From Setoptus koraiensis (Eukaryota > Arthropoda): a stretch of 64,000 nucleotides of DNA. A model generated the notes under the pieces. That model saw nothing but the letters and a program-made list of their open reading frames with translations. It was not told where the DNA came from and ran no database searches. The position numbers and the translations under genes were made by a program. The stretch's first letter is position 1. The number at the start of each line of letters is the position of its first letter. The DNA is taken from contig CM106586.1 of assembly GCA_048013815.1 (NCBI GenBank), forward strand, positions 2,046,001 to 2,110,000. The letters run 5' to 3'. Shown here in pieces: positions 33,078 through 44,007 of the stretch.

Positions 33078-34493
33078 CTAAGGAATTTTGAGCTTACGCC
33101 CTTGCCGTTTTCTGGTGTCCACTTTAGCCACTTGCAGAGGCTCTATCTTTCTTCTATTTATAAGTGTCGAGTCATTTAGTTTTAAATCTTTGTCGGTGTT
33201 TTGAGTGTTAAATGAAACTGACTTTTTTGTCATTAGTGGTGTATCTTGTTCTCCTTTGAAACCGAATTGCTGTTGTACAGTTAGTGCTGGTGATATTACA
33301 GCTGCTCCTGATAATGATATGGTCATATCGTCATCCACAATGTAACCTTCGTTAGATAGATCGCTATCGAACCGAGTTATGTCACTCAATTCAATAGTAT
33401 TGGCCCCGTTAAAGTCATCGGCAACATCCAGCACTTGTCGTTGTGTTCTCTTGCTCAGGCCAACTAAAGAACGTTTCTTTCTAATGTTGTTCATACTATT
33501 GTTGTCTTTTGAATCGATAACAACAGATCGCCTTGATCTGTTGCTTGATCCCAATAGCAACTGGCCTATCATTGAAAGTGGACCGCTCCATCGATTCAAC
33601 GACGATGTGCCACCAGAAACACTCTGTAATATATTGCCTAAGATCGAAGCACTCGAGGACTGGTCATCATTGCCCAGTTTTGAAGGAGATTGGTTTGACA
33701 GCTGCTGTTGTGACGAGTAAAAGTTTCTTCTCGTGTCATCTTGCGACGCTGTGTTGGTGGTGGAAGCACCCCCGTTTCTCAGACCTCTTAACAGTTTGCT
33801 TATAGTGGGCCACCAAGAGGCCAGTTGAGTGACAGCAGGTAGAAATTGATGCAGATCAATTTGACTCAATTGCTGTGTCAAAGAGCTAGTGAACGACGTG
33901 GAAGGGGAGCTGGGTTGCGGTACGAGCTGGGTTGCTGATTGTTGCATGAATGGCTGTTGTAGTTGTTGATGTTGTTGCTGTCGTTGTTGCTGCTGCTGCT
34001 GAAGTTGATGTGAATAATGCGGGTGCTGACTATTCTTCTCCAATAATACCTGATGCTGACCTAAAGAGTCTTGATAGTTTTTCGCAACAATCGGCGAATG
34101 TTTTTGATAGCTGGGCACCTCCAACCAATCGTCTAATGCTAAACTCATCACTGGACTCTGGCTTATTATGTTGCTGTTAATATCTGTTGGTTGTGATGAT
34201 GTCAGAGTACGTGGCAAATATCTACTATGGCCCCACAAGTTTACTATTTTGGGCGACAACAACCTAGCCAGAAAAGATTGCACATGATTGGCGTTCAACT
34301 CACCTAATTGCTGAGGTAATTGTTTAGAACTCCATTGATGATTGTGAGGATGGTCTATGTCATTGATATTGTCAACCGATTGACCGTTATCACTATTGTT
34401 TGACACTATAAGTGTGGGCAGAGATACTAAGACAAATATCACAGGATAACATGAATATACCAGAGTATTAATTTTTCGATTTGAGTGAGCCAT
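33078..34493 (-). CDS. Secreted Gln-rich proprotein with furin-like sites
   Basis: About 471 residues from the ATG at 34493; an ATG at 34505 adds four residues. The N terminus has a signal-type hydrophobic segment (YPVIFVLVSLPTLIVS, about residues 16-31). It is followed by Gln-rich repeats (about residues 165-185) and then a region with clustered basic cleavage-like sites: RSRRSVV, RKKRSLV and SKRTQR (about residues 320-355). The C-terminal third has Asp-rich and beta-like segments. The RRSVV motif also occurs in the giant secreted protein on the same strand, so they may be distant relatives or share processing. There are no cysteines of note in the mature part. No domain recognised. A downstream exon is possible but not proven. 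Confidence 0.65.
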   Translation of the reverse strand: MAHSNRKINTLVYSCYPVIFVLVSLPTLIVSNNSDNGQSVDNINDIDHPHNHQWSSKQLPQQLGELNANHVQSFLARLLSPKIVNLWGHSRYLPRTLTSSQPTDINSNIISQSPVMSLALDDWLEVPSYQKHSPIVAKNYQDSLGQHQVLLEKNSQHPHYSHQLQQQQQQRQQQHQQLQQPFMQQSATQLVPQPSSPSTSFTSSLTQQLSQIDLHQFLPAVTQLASWWPTISKLLRGLRNGGASTTNTASQDDTRRNFYSSQQQLSNQSPSKLGNDDQSSSASILGNILQSVSGGTSSLNRWSGPLSMIGQLLLGSSNRSRRSVVIDSKDNNSMNNIRKKRSLVGLSKRTQRQVLDVADDFNGANTIELSDITRFDSDLSNEGYIVDDDMTISLSGAAVISPALTVQQQFGFKGEQDTPLMTKKSVSFNTQNTDKDLKLNDSTLINRRKIEPLQVAKVDTRKRQGRKLKIP

Positions 34494-34505
34494 CCTTGAT
34501 CTCAT

Positions 34506-35056
34506 GACTTTACATCATTTGTCGATTATAAATAGAACACAAATAAACAAGAGTTACTGCAGTTATTTAAATTGTTTCTAGTCTAATACATTGGAATTGC
34601 ACAGTAGGCAGACCAAAGACCTTTTCGACTTGATTGGGCGTATCACATTGAACGAAAAACTTGTATGTAATATCGCAATATTTTACAAAAGCTACACTTT
34701 TGTTCCCCTTGCAAACTACATTCAACTATTTTAGCCGTATATCATGCTAATGATACAAACAACTAGTTAGCGAAACAAAAGCTGATGCAATACATTGCAA
34801 CAACAATCGGATAGGTGACAAAGTTATTATAACGATCGATACACTATTGGATGAGTGGTCAGCAGAGGAAGGATAAAAGAAGTGAAGCTTTTTTCGTTCG
34901 TTGCAGATTTATCACGAATCTACTGCGCACACAATTAAAAACTTTGCCGATCTTGGTGCTTTGGGGACACGAGACCTACAGCCCTTTAGATTTTTGTCTT
35001 ACATTGAATAACACGCTATTGATGAAATAATAACGATGATGAGTGCGACGCTTGTT

Positions 35057-35097
<41 letters not shown>

Positions 35098-35595
35098 GTA
35101 GTGGAACTTGTCGTGACATGTTGCCGATTTAATTAGAAAAATGACTTGTACACCAGCTATAAGATCAACATATGAAAGCAAGATGTTTCGGGTAAAAATA
35201 TACCATCCATATAGCGAAGGTATTCATTTTAGTGAATTGTCACTCAAATAGAATACAATAAATATCTAGCTCAAATACAGTGATATCAATCTGCGAAATC
35301 GTTTTATTTATCAAAAATCTATCTACAGTGATCTATAGTGATCACTGGTATACGCAACTGCCACGGGTGTATGCATTGTCATGCAGACTGTATCGCAATG
35401 CGGCCCCTCTTTTGATGCAGGTCATTTCAAACGTACGCGCTGAAATGGCACATGCGCGTTCCCTTGCGCTATGCGCGCAAAAGTGGTCAAATATGTCAAC
35501 ATCCATTTGGAGCGCCATTAAAATGATTGGCACCCTAGAATTTTACCTCCATTTTATCGTGACCAATACTAAGGTGCCTACCACAAAAAAATAAC
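34506..35595. other. Intergenic region with (AG)n microsatellite
   Basis: Lies between the divergent starts of the poly-Gln gene (minus) and the coiled-coil gene (plus), so it should hold both promoters. An (AG)17 tract lies at 35061-35094. A GC-richer patch near 35400-35480 contains CATGCGCG and GCGC words, possibly promoter elements. An open frame from 35280 to 35594 is not supported as a gene. Confidence 0.5.
35061..35094. repeat. (AG)n microsatellite
   Basis: Seventeen uninterrupted AG dinucleotides upstream of the coiled-coil gene. Confidence 0.95.
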
Positions 35596-36204
35596 ATGGA
35601 CAGGACGTTTCTAGCAATCGCTCAGGTTGATAGTCCCAGCAAACTTCCATCGGATTTGGAAATATTGATCGGCGAAACGTTAGAGTCGACCGAAAAGATT
35701 GCCGAAGCATGGCAATACCCAATGAGGAGCTATGCCGCTGGTCTGCTAAAGCGATGCATCAAAAAAGAAGAGGACAAAGAAAGAATGGATGAATTAGTAG
35801 AAAAACTCACAAAATCCCAAACGGAAACGTTCAAGAAAATTCTCGAACAAAGAATGTTTGAAATACTGTCTAACAAGGCGGACCTCAAAGAAAAAATCAG
35901 CTATGTTTGTAGACATTCTGATTCTGATCATCTGATTCACAGAATACTACCACCAATCAATGAAACTACTGAAAAGTTTGTCCAGTCGCTCAAGGAAAAA
36001 ACGGATGGAATGCAGTCTATACAAGAGCTCAGATTGATGATAGACTCGATTAATAATCAGATCCAGTCATATGAAAATGAACGTATTACACTGGAGAAAG
36101 ATTTTTCCGCATCTTTTGACAAAATTGAAGATATCTGCACCAGTGGCATACGTCAGAGTGCTTGTAGAAATTACTCATCCAATGCCTCAAAGGATGAATC
36201 CTGA
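35596..36204 (+). CDS. Unrecognised 202-residue alpha-helical, coiled-coil protein
   Basis: ATG 35596 sits in a good context (AACATGG). The protein is highly charged, mostly helical, Lys/Glu-rich, with no signal peptide or membrane segment. Residues 60-105 and 130-185 look like heptad-type coiled coils; the C-terminal 20 residues are Ser/Asn-rich. The layout (short N-terminal segment, FKKILEQRMFEILSNKADL helix, long C-terminal coiled coil) loosely recalls the kinetochore subunit Nnf1/PMF1, but I cannot establish homology by eye. It is convergent with PRPF3, whose stop is about 200 bp further on. Confidence 0.65.
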   Translation: MDRTFLAIAQVDSPSKLPSDLEILIGETLESTEKIAEAWQYPMRSYAAGLLKRCIKKEEDKERMDELVEKLTKSQTETFKKILEQRMFEILSNKADLKEKISYVCRHSDSDHLIHRILPPINETTEKFVQSLKEKTDGMQSIQELRLMIDSINNQIQSYENERITLEKDFSASFDKIEDICTSGIRQSACRNYSSNASKDES

Positions 36205-36409
36205 GGAATACTGGATGACACTTTTGAATGCTAGACTTATGGGACACTCAATCCGAAAAAAAAACATTCATTCATTCATTATACCTATCACTTGTACCAT
36301 AAAATATTGTAAATACATCGATGTTAGATCGAGAGACGAGAGGGGAAGGGAGAAAGAGAGAGTTTTATATTTGCTAATAAAAGGAAATAGTAACAGCTTT
36401 TCTTTTCGG

Positions 36410-37654
36410 CTATATTGACTTGATAGAATCCAAAATAGACATCTTGAATGCCAGATCCCAATAATGCTCGCATTTATGAGCCCTGAAAAAATCACGGGCA
36501 GCTGCGTCATTAAGAACTTGTTTTATCTTAATATCTTTGAAAGCCCTCTCTTTGACTTGACCCTCCCAGACCAGTAGACACTTATTTTCGGTTTTTTTAA
36601 CTTGACCATCTGAAGTATCCATAGCGTCATGCTGAGCGCTGTCCTGGACTTTATCATCACGATAATCGTCGTATTCAGACCAATTGATACGATTGAGCAT
36701 CAACCTTTTAAACTTCTTCTGCTGTTTTGGACCGCCTTCGACAACAACGACATTGATATCTTTATATAATAGTATTATGCCTGTCATGGTGAGCTGTTTG
36801 GCGTTGATACTGACTTTGTATTTGAGTGCGGATGAGCTGAGATTGAGCACCCTATAGACTATCACATGAATACCCGTCATACTGAGATCTTCTTGAAATT
36901 TTCTTAACTTCTTCTCTTTTTTTTGTTCACCAGTTAATTTTTTCGCTTCATTGTGCTCCAGATGAGCCTGTCTCCTCTGAGATATTTGCTCTTTTACCTT
37001 TGCTTCACTTTTACTTGGATCCAAGATGGCCTCTCCACCTAGAGCTAGCATCATATTAGATTTAGTCAATCTTGGCTCTGGCGCAGCCTCTAATCCTAGC
37101 TTGATTTGTTCCTGTTTCTTTCTGTTGGCTTCAGCTCGAAGCGTCCTCCTGAGCCTCTTCTGTTCTTTCTTGGTAAGATAGATTAATGGTGGAGGCGCTT
37201 TGCTTGTGTCTATGGGAGGTTGTTGGACTATCGGATGCTCAACTAGGTGAGTGATGCCATCGAATATTTCCTCTGGTTTAGAGGTCTTAAGGCGCTGCAC
37301 AACCTCATCGAGAGAGCGTCCCTTGAGAAGTAGCATATCCCACCATTCAACTATCGGAGGTTGGTCATCTGCTTTCTGCTCTGCAGAAGTGGTAGGGGCT
37401 ATTGTCAACGAGGCGAGTTTCGCTGCATCTTTGATACCGGTTTTTTGTGAGGCTAGCTCAATACGTTTCTGTAATTCTATCCTTCTTGCTTGTCTGCGTA
37501 AGTCCTCAGCTAACGTGACGTACTTTCCGGGTTCATTAAATTCGAATGTCCTCACTCGTCTCACTGGTCCAATAAATTCCTTATCCTCTTGCTTCTCTAG
37601 GCGCCTCCGTTCTCTTTCCTCTTGGGCTCTGATGTTCGCTTTGACTGTAAACAT
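36410..37654 (-). CDS. PRPF3: U4/U6 snRNP protein PRPF3 (Prp3), short N terminus
   Basis: A 414-residue protein matching the C-terminal two thirds of Prp3, a U4/U6-bound factor of the spliceosomal tri-snRNP that acts in the nucleus. Visible: the family segment KANIRAQEERER at the start, the PRP3 domain with IYLTKKEQKRLRR and KSNMMLALGGEAILDPS (about residues 160-215), a basic helix, and the DUF1115-type C-terminal domain (GIILLYKDINVVVVEGGPKQ, LVWEGQVKERAF, about residues 260-400). Human PRPF3 has 683 residues and begins with a PWI domain, which is missing here. The frame upstream of the ATG soon hits a stop, so a further 5' exon would have to be spliced in, or the gene really starts here. 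Divergent from SAR1. Confidence 0.9.
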   Translation of the reverse strand: MFTVKANIRAQEERERRRLEKQEDKEFIGPVRRVRTFEFNEPGKYVTLAEDLRRQARRIELQKRIELASQKTGIKDAAKLASLTIAPTTSAEQKADDQPPIVEWWDMLLLKGRSLDEVVQRLKTSKPEEIFDGITHLVEHPIVQQPPIDTSKAPPPLIYLTKKEQKRLRRTLRAEANRKKQEQIKLGLEAAPEPRLTKSNMMLALGGEAILDPSKSEAKVKEQISQRRQAHLEHNEAKKLTGEQKKEKKLRKFQEDLSMTGIHVIVYRVLNLSSSALKYKVSINAKQLTMTGIILLYKDINVVVVEGGPKQQKKFKRLMLNRINWSEYDDYRDDKVQDSAQHDAMDTSDGQVKKTENKCLLVWEGQVKERAFKDIKIKQVLNDAAARDFFRAHKCEHYWDLAFKMSILDSIKSI

Positions 37655-38221
37655 TGTTGGAATCTCGGTCGGTGATCAAAGATATAAGGACTGGCTAGTA
37701 ATGCAGAGGGAGGCCTTTGTACATTGGGTCGGTGTAAAAATTTATTTTGCTGTGACATTTATCATGTGAGTAAGATTGCGAGAATGCCTCTTATTGCACT
37801 TTCTCACAGTAGTACAAATAGGTCGTCTGTTTACTATCGTACGACTATAGAATAAAATACGTTGCTGCTGCCTTCACGGAATAGGGTCACGAATTAGAAT
37901 TGTTGCTGTGAGGATAATGAACCAGGGTGCCTAATAAATACTGTACCAGAAAAATATGAAGAATACAACCAAACCTATCACTGAGTTTGAGAATCACCCT
38001 GTCTCGAGTAAATATCGTTTTCAAAAAGATTATAATTCAAAAACCGCGCTCCGTGTTTTCAGTCAAAATTGTCGAATTTAGTAAATATAAATACAGGATG
38101 TACTAAGATGTAGTAAGACAATCACTTTAAGCTGATTTAATATCTTCATCATCCCTCAGTCGAATTTCTAATTATTGTTTCATCCAATAGTATTCACAAT
38201 AGTAATACATATTGTACCAGT
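37655..38221. promoter_or_regulatory. Divergent intergenic region between PRPF3 and SAR1
   Basis: 567 bp separate the two start codons, which face away from each other. It probably serves as a bidirectional promoter. I see no clear TATA box and no extra gene; an undetected 5' exon of PRPF3 could lie here. Confidence 0.4.
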
Positions 38222-39169
38222 ATGTTTGTATGGGACTGGATCGCTGGAGCTCTTAGTTATCTGGGCTTATACAGGAAGAATGCCAAGTTATTATTCCTCG
38301 GGCTAGATAATGCAGGAAAAACTACCCTATTACACATGCTTAGAGATGATCGAATGGCTCAACATGTGCCCACTTTACATCCAACATCTGAAGAATTAAC
38401 TATGGGAAGTATCAAATTCACCACATTCGATCTAGGAGGCCATCATCAAGCTAGAAGAGTTTGGAGAGATTATTTTCCGGCCGTAGATGCAATTGTATTC
38501 CTTGTCGATACATGTGATCGAGAAAGATTTTCAGAGTCCAAAACAGAGCTGGACGTAAGTGTTCCCCTTAATCCATCATCTCGTACCTCGGGTGGAAAAC
38601 GACTTCTTAGATGATGTGAATCGGTTTTTATGAGCCGTATTCAGTTTCTTGTGAGCTCACATTCTGACTACTTGCCATGATCAACTGTGATACCGGTCTT
38701 TTCGATCACCCCAAATTTATGTTTTGTCAGAATTCTCACCATAACTGAAGTCATTTTCCACATTATATTTTCAACAACTACTTGATTATCATAACATTTT
38801 TTCTTTTCACCCTCATTATAGAGTCTTCTGACAGATGAACAGTTATCTAACTGCCCTGTGTTAATATTGGGCAATAAGATTGATAGACCAGGAGCAGCCA
38901 GTGAGGATGAGATTAGAGGATATTTCGGATTGCAAGGCCAAACAACTGGGAAGGTAAAAAACTAACGGAATTCTGAGTGTCTCATAGCGAACAAAACATA
39001 CCTTCAAAATCTGAATTAACCAGTATTCCTATCTCCTCTCTATTTATTACTGCAGACTAAGATAAACCGCTCCGACCTGCCAGGTCGACCCTTAGAATTG
39101 TTCATGTGCTCTGTTCTGAAAAGACAAGGCTATGGTGATGGATTTCGTTGGCTAAGTGATTTTATTTAA
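38222..39169 (+). CDS. SAR1: COPII GTPase SAR1, three exons
   Basis: Exons 38222-38554, 38822-38953 and 39056-39169, all phase 0, with GTAAGT and GTAAAA donors and ATAG and TGCAG acceptors. The spliced product has 192 residues, close to the 198 of human SAR1. SAR1 starts COPII coat assembly on the endoplasmic reticulum. Visible: the N-terminal amphipathic segment ([11 protein letters not shown]), P-loop GLDNAGKTT (27-35), the effector segment [13 protein letters not shown] (48-60), DLGGH (70-74), guanine-specificity NKID in exon 2, and C-terminal [18 protein letters not shown]. All GTPase motifs are intact. It lies between the divergent PRPF3 and the convergent aminopeptidase. Confidence 0.95.
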
Positions 39170-39360
39170 TGATCAAGATTTTAGATAAGTTACCATGATA
39201 ATGATAATATAAGCAAATCAATATTCATTTTGAGAGGATAGAGTTAAATATATCAATTTTTGAAGTAGTAATAGGAATGAACAAGCCTCTAATCTAAGAA
39301 TTGATCTCATGTATGCGTTTATTAATTCTTGTATATTTGATTCAGTTTTAGACTCGTATA

Positions 39361-41982
39361 CTAACTAGAGAGAAAAGCTTTTGTTGCAACACTGTCTCTC
39401 TTAAGCCAATCCTCATTCAAGCGAATAGTTTCAACAGATTGCTGAACAACTCGTTCTGATCCTGGGAACTTATTCTCCGTGAAGAATTTTAATACTTCCA
39501 AAGCTTTTTCTTCGCTAGCGAAATTTCCTGTTAAGTGTTTAATGAGTTGAATCATGAGCATTCCGCCAGCGTAACGTTCCTTCAAATCTTCTGCACGGCT
39601 TGTTAATAACTCCCAAGCTGCATCGCGGCCCTTTGTGGTCATCGCAACAGATATGATGACAAATACTTTGTCTTGATCTCTAACTTCGTTGGACATAGCG
39701 AAGTCTATGACTCGTTTAATACGGGACTTATCTTTGGAGTAGCCGAGAGCCCTGGCAGCCCGATTTTTCTCCTCGTGAAGATCGGATTCGCGGTAAATTT
39801 TAAAGATTGATTCAAACATTTCGTCATCACCGTAGGCGGCTATCGCTCTGTAGACTGCGCTTCTCAGATCAGCAGGTATCAGCGAGGTCTTGTTGAGGTG
39901 GGCCGAGAAACGTTTCTTGGCCTCAGCTATAACTTCTTGGTCGTCAAATGAAACGAGTCGACCAATCACCAGGGCCCGAGACAAAGCGTCAGTGTGAGTT
40001 TCATTAGAAGAAGGTGTCCAAGTGAGTTTCTGAAAGAAGTCATTGTATAGTTTTCGTCCGTAACTATGGAACAAATCTTGAAAATCGGTATGAGAGAAAA
40101 GTATATTGAGACGGCCTAGACAGTTGTCGATCGACGACCAAACTGTGTAGTTATTCTCGCCGGAAAATGCATTCAGTAATTTGAGCAGTTCGACGGTCGA
40201 GACGGCACCCGCTTGACAAAGGGCAAAGTAATCGCTTTGTATACCAAATCGGTCTAAAGGTGGTAAAGTTTTTTTGGATATCGCTGGCCAGAATTTGGTG
40301 ATCATTTCTTGTGGATAAGCAGTTCTATAGAGTCCAATGGTGCCCGGATTAAACTTGATCCAGTTGTCACCTACATTCTCAAGTTTAATTTCGTCGCTCG
40401 CCTTCTCCAAAAGAACTTCCTTTGCTGTTTCACTGGGAGAAGCACCTGTTGTTACTGCAAGGGGTATCATCCAGATCAAGTTGCTTTCTTCGGCTGAGAT
40501 TTTACCATCGGATGCAAATTTATTTTGATTTACTTTAACAATTGTAGATGTACCCTCGCTTCTGCATGTCACTGACAACCATGGAAAACCCTTTTGTTTC
40601 GTCCATTGAGTCATGACTTTGGTGACTGGCTTAGAGCTAGCAGCTTCCAAAGCCTCCCATAGGTGTTCAGTCGAGGCATTACTGTATGCGAACTTGGTCA
40701 GGTAGGCTTTCATGCCGGATCTAAAACATTCGTCTGAAATGTAGTTATGTAACATCCTTATAACTGATGCCCCTTTGTTATAAGAGATATCATCGAAAAT
40801 AGCGTCGATCTCAGAAGGGTGATTGATAGGCACTTCGATTGGATGGCTGTTATGGAGCGCATCTAACTCCAAAGCTCTAGCGTATGAATCTGTAACAAAT
40901 TGAGTCCAGATATCATACTCAGGAAATATGTGATCAACACATAAAAATTCCATAAAAGAAGCAAATCCTTCATTTAGCCATAAATGAGTCCACCATTCCA
41001 TTGTGACCAAATTACCGAACCACTGGTGGGCGATTTCGTGAGCAACTACCAGTGCTATGTACTGTTTCGCTTGAGTAGACGTATTCTTTGGATCAACGAG
41101 AAGGCATGTTTCTCTGTATGTGACTAAACCCCAATTTTCCATAGCACCAGATGAAAAATCTGGTATCGCAATGAGATCCATTTTCGGTAGTGGATACGGC
41201 ACGCCAAAGTATTGTTCATAGTATAAAATAGATTTGATAGCCACATCCAAAGCAAACTGTCCGAGTTCTTTTTTGCCCGGCTGCGTAAAGACTCTAACGG
41301 GTCTATTCTTGCAAAGATCTTCGACATGATCAAACTCTCCAACAACACACGCAACCAGGTAAGTTGACATGATTGGTGTCGTAGCGAATTTAACAACTTT
41401 TTTACCATCGGCATTGCTTTTCTCTTCAATGACATTCATGTTTGACAATGCAATACGTTCAGCGTCAACCACGAGAGTTATATCAAATTTAGCCTTAGCG
41501 GACGGCTCGTCCCAACATGGGAAAGCACGCCTAGCATCAGTTGGTTCAAATTGGGTGACGGCTGCGTATCTTTCTTCGCCGTTTGGGGCGACGTATTTAC
41601 TTCGATAGAAGCCTTTCATTTTATCGTTGAGTGTTCCATCGAATGTGATCGACAATTTGCCTTGTCCTTTTTTCAGTGGTTTGTCGAATATCAACACTGA
41701 GGTCTCTGATTTTTTGGATTGTATCACTTGTTTGATAGAGAATACTTCATCGCCTGCTATATCGGCCACAAAGGACACATCGGTAAAATTGAGTTCTACT
41801 GCGTGCAGGACAATCCTATCCACATTTGTTTCGTTGATTGTCACCTCGATGCTGACATGGCCTTTGAAGGTAAAAGCCTCCAGATTTGGCTCTAGAGTGA
41901 CATTATATCCATGCGGGGTACAGCTGCTTGGTAGACGAATGTCGGTGAAAACATTGTCATCATGAGTCACGGACAGAACCAT
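39361..41982 (-). CDS. NPEPPS: Puromycin-sensitive aminopeptidase (M1 zinc metalloprotease)
   Basis: 873 residues in one exon from the ATG at 41982. M1 aminopeptidases of this subfamily are cytosolic zinc enzymes that trim N-terminal residues from peptides. Visible: the exopeptidase motif GAMEN (about 279-283), zinc-binding HEIAH (315-319) with the third ligand Glu about residue 338 in WLNEGF, and the C-terminal ERAP1-like helical domain to the stop. There is no signal peptide, as expected for the cytosolic type. Poly(A) signal AATAAA (minus strand) lies at 39318-39323, some 40 bases after the stop. The length matches animal orthologues without the extended N terminus. Confidence 0.95.
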   Translation of the reverse strand: MVLSVTHDDNVFTDIRLPSSCTPHGYNVTLEPNLEAFTFKGHVSIEVTINETNVDRIVLHAVELNFTDVSFVADIAGDEVFSIKQVIQSKKSETSVLIFDKPLKKGQGKLSITFDGTLNDKMKGFYRSKYVAPNGEERYAAVTQFEPTDARRAFPCWDEPSAKAKFDITLVVDAERIALSNMNVIEEKSNADGKKVVKFATTPIMSTYLVACVVGEFDHVEDLCKNRPVRVFTQPGKKELGQFALDVAIKSILYYEQYFGVPYPLPKMDLIAIPDFSSGAMENWGLVTYRETCLLVDPKNTSTQAKQYIALVVAHEIAHQWFGNLVTMEWWTHLWLNEGFASFMEFLCVDHIFPEYDIWTQFVTDSYARALELDALHNSHPIEVPINHPSEIDAIFDDISYNKGASVIRMLHNYISDECFRSGMKAYLTKFAYSNASTEHLWEALEAASSKPVTKVMTQWTKQKGFPWLSVTCRSEGTSTIVKVNQNKFASDGKISAEESNLIWMIPLAVTTGASPSETAKEVLLEKASDEIKLENVGDNWIKFNPGTIGLYRTAYPQEMITKFWPAISKKTLPPLDRFGIQSDYFALCQAGAVSTVELLKLLNAFSGENNYTVWSSIDNCLGRLNILFSHTDFQDLFHSYGRKLYNDFFQKLTWTPSSNETHTDALSRALVIGRLVSFDDQEVIAEAKKRFSAHLNKTSLIPADLRSAVYRAIAAYGDDEMFESIFKIYRESDLHEEKNRAARALGYSKDKSRIKRVIDFAMSNEVRDQDKVFVIISVAMTTKGRDAAWELLTSRAEDLKERYAGGMLMIQLIKHLTGNFASEEKALEVLKFFTENKFPGSERVVQQSVETIRLNEDWLKRDSVATKAFLSS

Positions 41983-42608
41983 GGTCACTACAGAGGGATT
42001 GCCCTTTTCAATGGATTCTCAATGTTGATTACGAACTAGATAATGAGGGACGCTTTAATCACGATGATAGAAGCTAGTGATTTGGTAATACTATCTTGAA
42101 TATTGAAAAAGATTCTTGGGCTCCTAATAGAATGAGATATAATGGTCTATGACAATAGTCGGAATGAAACAAGTCTATCTATATGCTCTTGTCATATATA
42201 TATCCGGCCATTCGCCGGTACAGAAACTCTGTGTGCAGCGCCAATTTCAAAACGATTTTTTTTGTGATGAAGTTCAACATCAGTTCATATGTACGAACTA
42301 ATATATGCGAAGCGATGCACGCGGACGGTACACGTCCTTTTTCGATATCTTACGATACATTTGAGGATAATGCTCACAAACATTCAACTATCGAATCATC
42401 TAGGTATTCAATAGTGCAATTTATTGCATGTGCTGTCTATTTTGTAAATGTGTTCTCTATTTCATAACACCTAACACGCAGCGACCGGTGGCCACTTCGA
42501 GGCTGTTGGGTCTTGTACTCTCTAGGAGACTATTGAGTGACTGCGCGTTTACACCAGATTACCTCATATTCTGCCATCACTATCACTCACTATATTCTAC
42601 TCAACAAA
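41983..42608. other. Noncoding region between aminopeptidase and ACBP copies
   Basis: Holds the promoter side of the minus-strand aminopeptidase gene and the 5' side of the broken ACBP copy. No gene is supported. Confidence 0.5.
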
Positions 42609-42868
42609 ATGTTTTGCGATGAATATCAGGTACATTCGCTCACCCGAGCGAATGAAGAATACCAAAATTTGAATCAAGATATTGCATCGGAATCACCAAG
42701 AATCAAAACGACTGCTTTATTCAAACAAGCGACAACAGACGATATTGAAATCGAATGTAATGTTTAAAATCCTCCATGTAAGATGTTTGACGAGATGACC
42801 TCAGATTTCAACTTAAGTTGACCTTCCTAATCTTTTGTCTCTCACGAAGCGATGATCATCAATTCTGT
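42609..42868 (+). pseudogene. Partial tandem copy of the acyl-CoA-binding protein gene (exon 1 and intron only)
   Basis: The start region CAACAAAATG, exon 1 (42609-42756) and most of the intron (to about 42868) line up with the intact ACBP gene at 44008. The exon keeps the LFKQAT motif and a GT after GAAT at 42757. Where the intact gene has its acceptor and exon 2, the sequence here is unrelated, and no exon 2 was found downstream up to 43.9 kb. The copy would make only a roughly 50-residue fragment lacking half of the acyl-CoA pocket. It is most likely a decayed or incompletely duplicated paralogue. Confidence 0.75.
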
Positions 42869-44007
42869 TGTAAAACTCATTAGAATAGTAACAGTAGAAT
42901 AGTAATAGTTAAATCAGTCTGGATACCAAATGCTCTGAACATGTATCATTCATTAAAAAACTTTCACCGCACAATCTCTACACCAATAAGTGATTGGAGG
43001 AGATCGAGAGGGGTCCAACAAGACGCTGTGCAATAAATGAAGCAACTCGAACACCAGCAGAGCAACAAAACGGAAAACAGAGCGTACCTATTGGGAGATC
43101 TTTACTCGTCAAAGAGAAATCTTACAAGTCTTGTTACCATAGCAACTCGGCGAGAGTAGGAACAAATGCACAGCACTAAATGACGAACACTTTTCCTCCT
43201 AATGGTGTTCAAGGCATTATAAATTGATTAAGACTATCTAAGTGTTACAGCTACGATTGGAACTCCTCTGTCAAGTACTGAAGTTAAATTCATGCCACTA
43301 GACTATTAATTGCATAATAATTTTCAATTAAGTCTATTAAGGACATGTCTTATGTTAATTTCTTCTCAAGATTGATAGCTAACCTGATATTTGAGCACCT
43401 TTCATCGCACAGTGTGTTGATATGACGATTTGTTTGTTTGACAAGACACTCAACATGTTGTTGCTCTTCCCATGATACATCGGAAGCTTGAGTACGAGAT
43501 TAAAACTTGAAAGTAAGCCCGATTTCAATTAAAGGTGATATCTAATGGTACCAATGCTAATCTTCTATTTGTGTCGAGTATATCGAACGTTGATACATCT
43601 AAATTATCTGATTGTTAGTTTTTTAGCGTTCCAAGTGGACACACACCCAATTGCTTTCACGACAGGTGTTATGAATCACCTTCTTGGTATATATTGTTAC
43701 ATCCCCTCCTTGCTTATGTATCAAATCCATGCCAAAAAGCATCAATTTTACAACCGAAAACTTCAGCCAACTTACTCAAACGACTATAATTGACTTCGAT
43801 TTGGATGTTCCAATCTAATGTGCAGGATAATGTTTTGAAGTATAAATCCCATTACATTTCACATTATCTGACATCACAACAATATCATACAAAGGTGCGA
43901 GACAGATCGATGATCTTGTATTCATTTTGTCTATTTGCCCCGTCCATCATAAGTATTTACAATCTCAATCAAGTTTAAGACAAAAAAAGAAAGAATTCTG
44001 CAACAAA
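42869..44007. other. Spacer between the two ACBP copies
   Basis: About 1.1 kb with no supported gene. Short open frames at 42994-43179, 43545-43793 and 43790-43978 show no recognisable features. The last 100-200 bases should contain the promoter of the intact ACBP gene. Confidence 0.45.

Noticed and set aside
35280-35594. Plus-strand open frame just before the coiled-coil gene
   Set aside because: No domain, and it ends at the next gene's start; probably chance in the 5' region.
41983-41988. Upstream GTG as start of the aminopeptidase
   Set aside because: Non-ATG; the ATG two codons later gives a normal start.
42994-43180. Short plus-strand open frame as exon 2 of the first ACBP copy
   Set aside because: No similarity to ACBP exon 2 and no matching acceptor phase.
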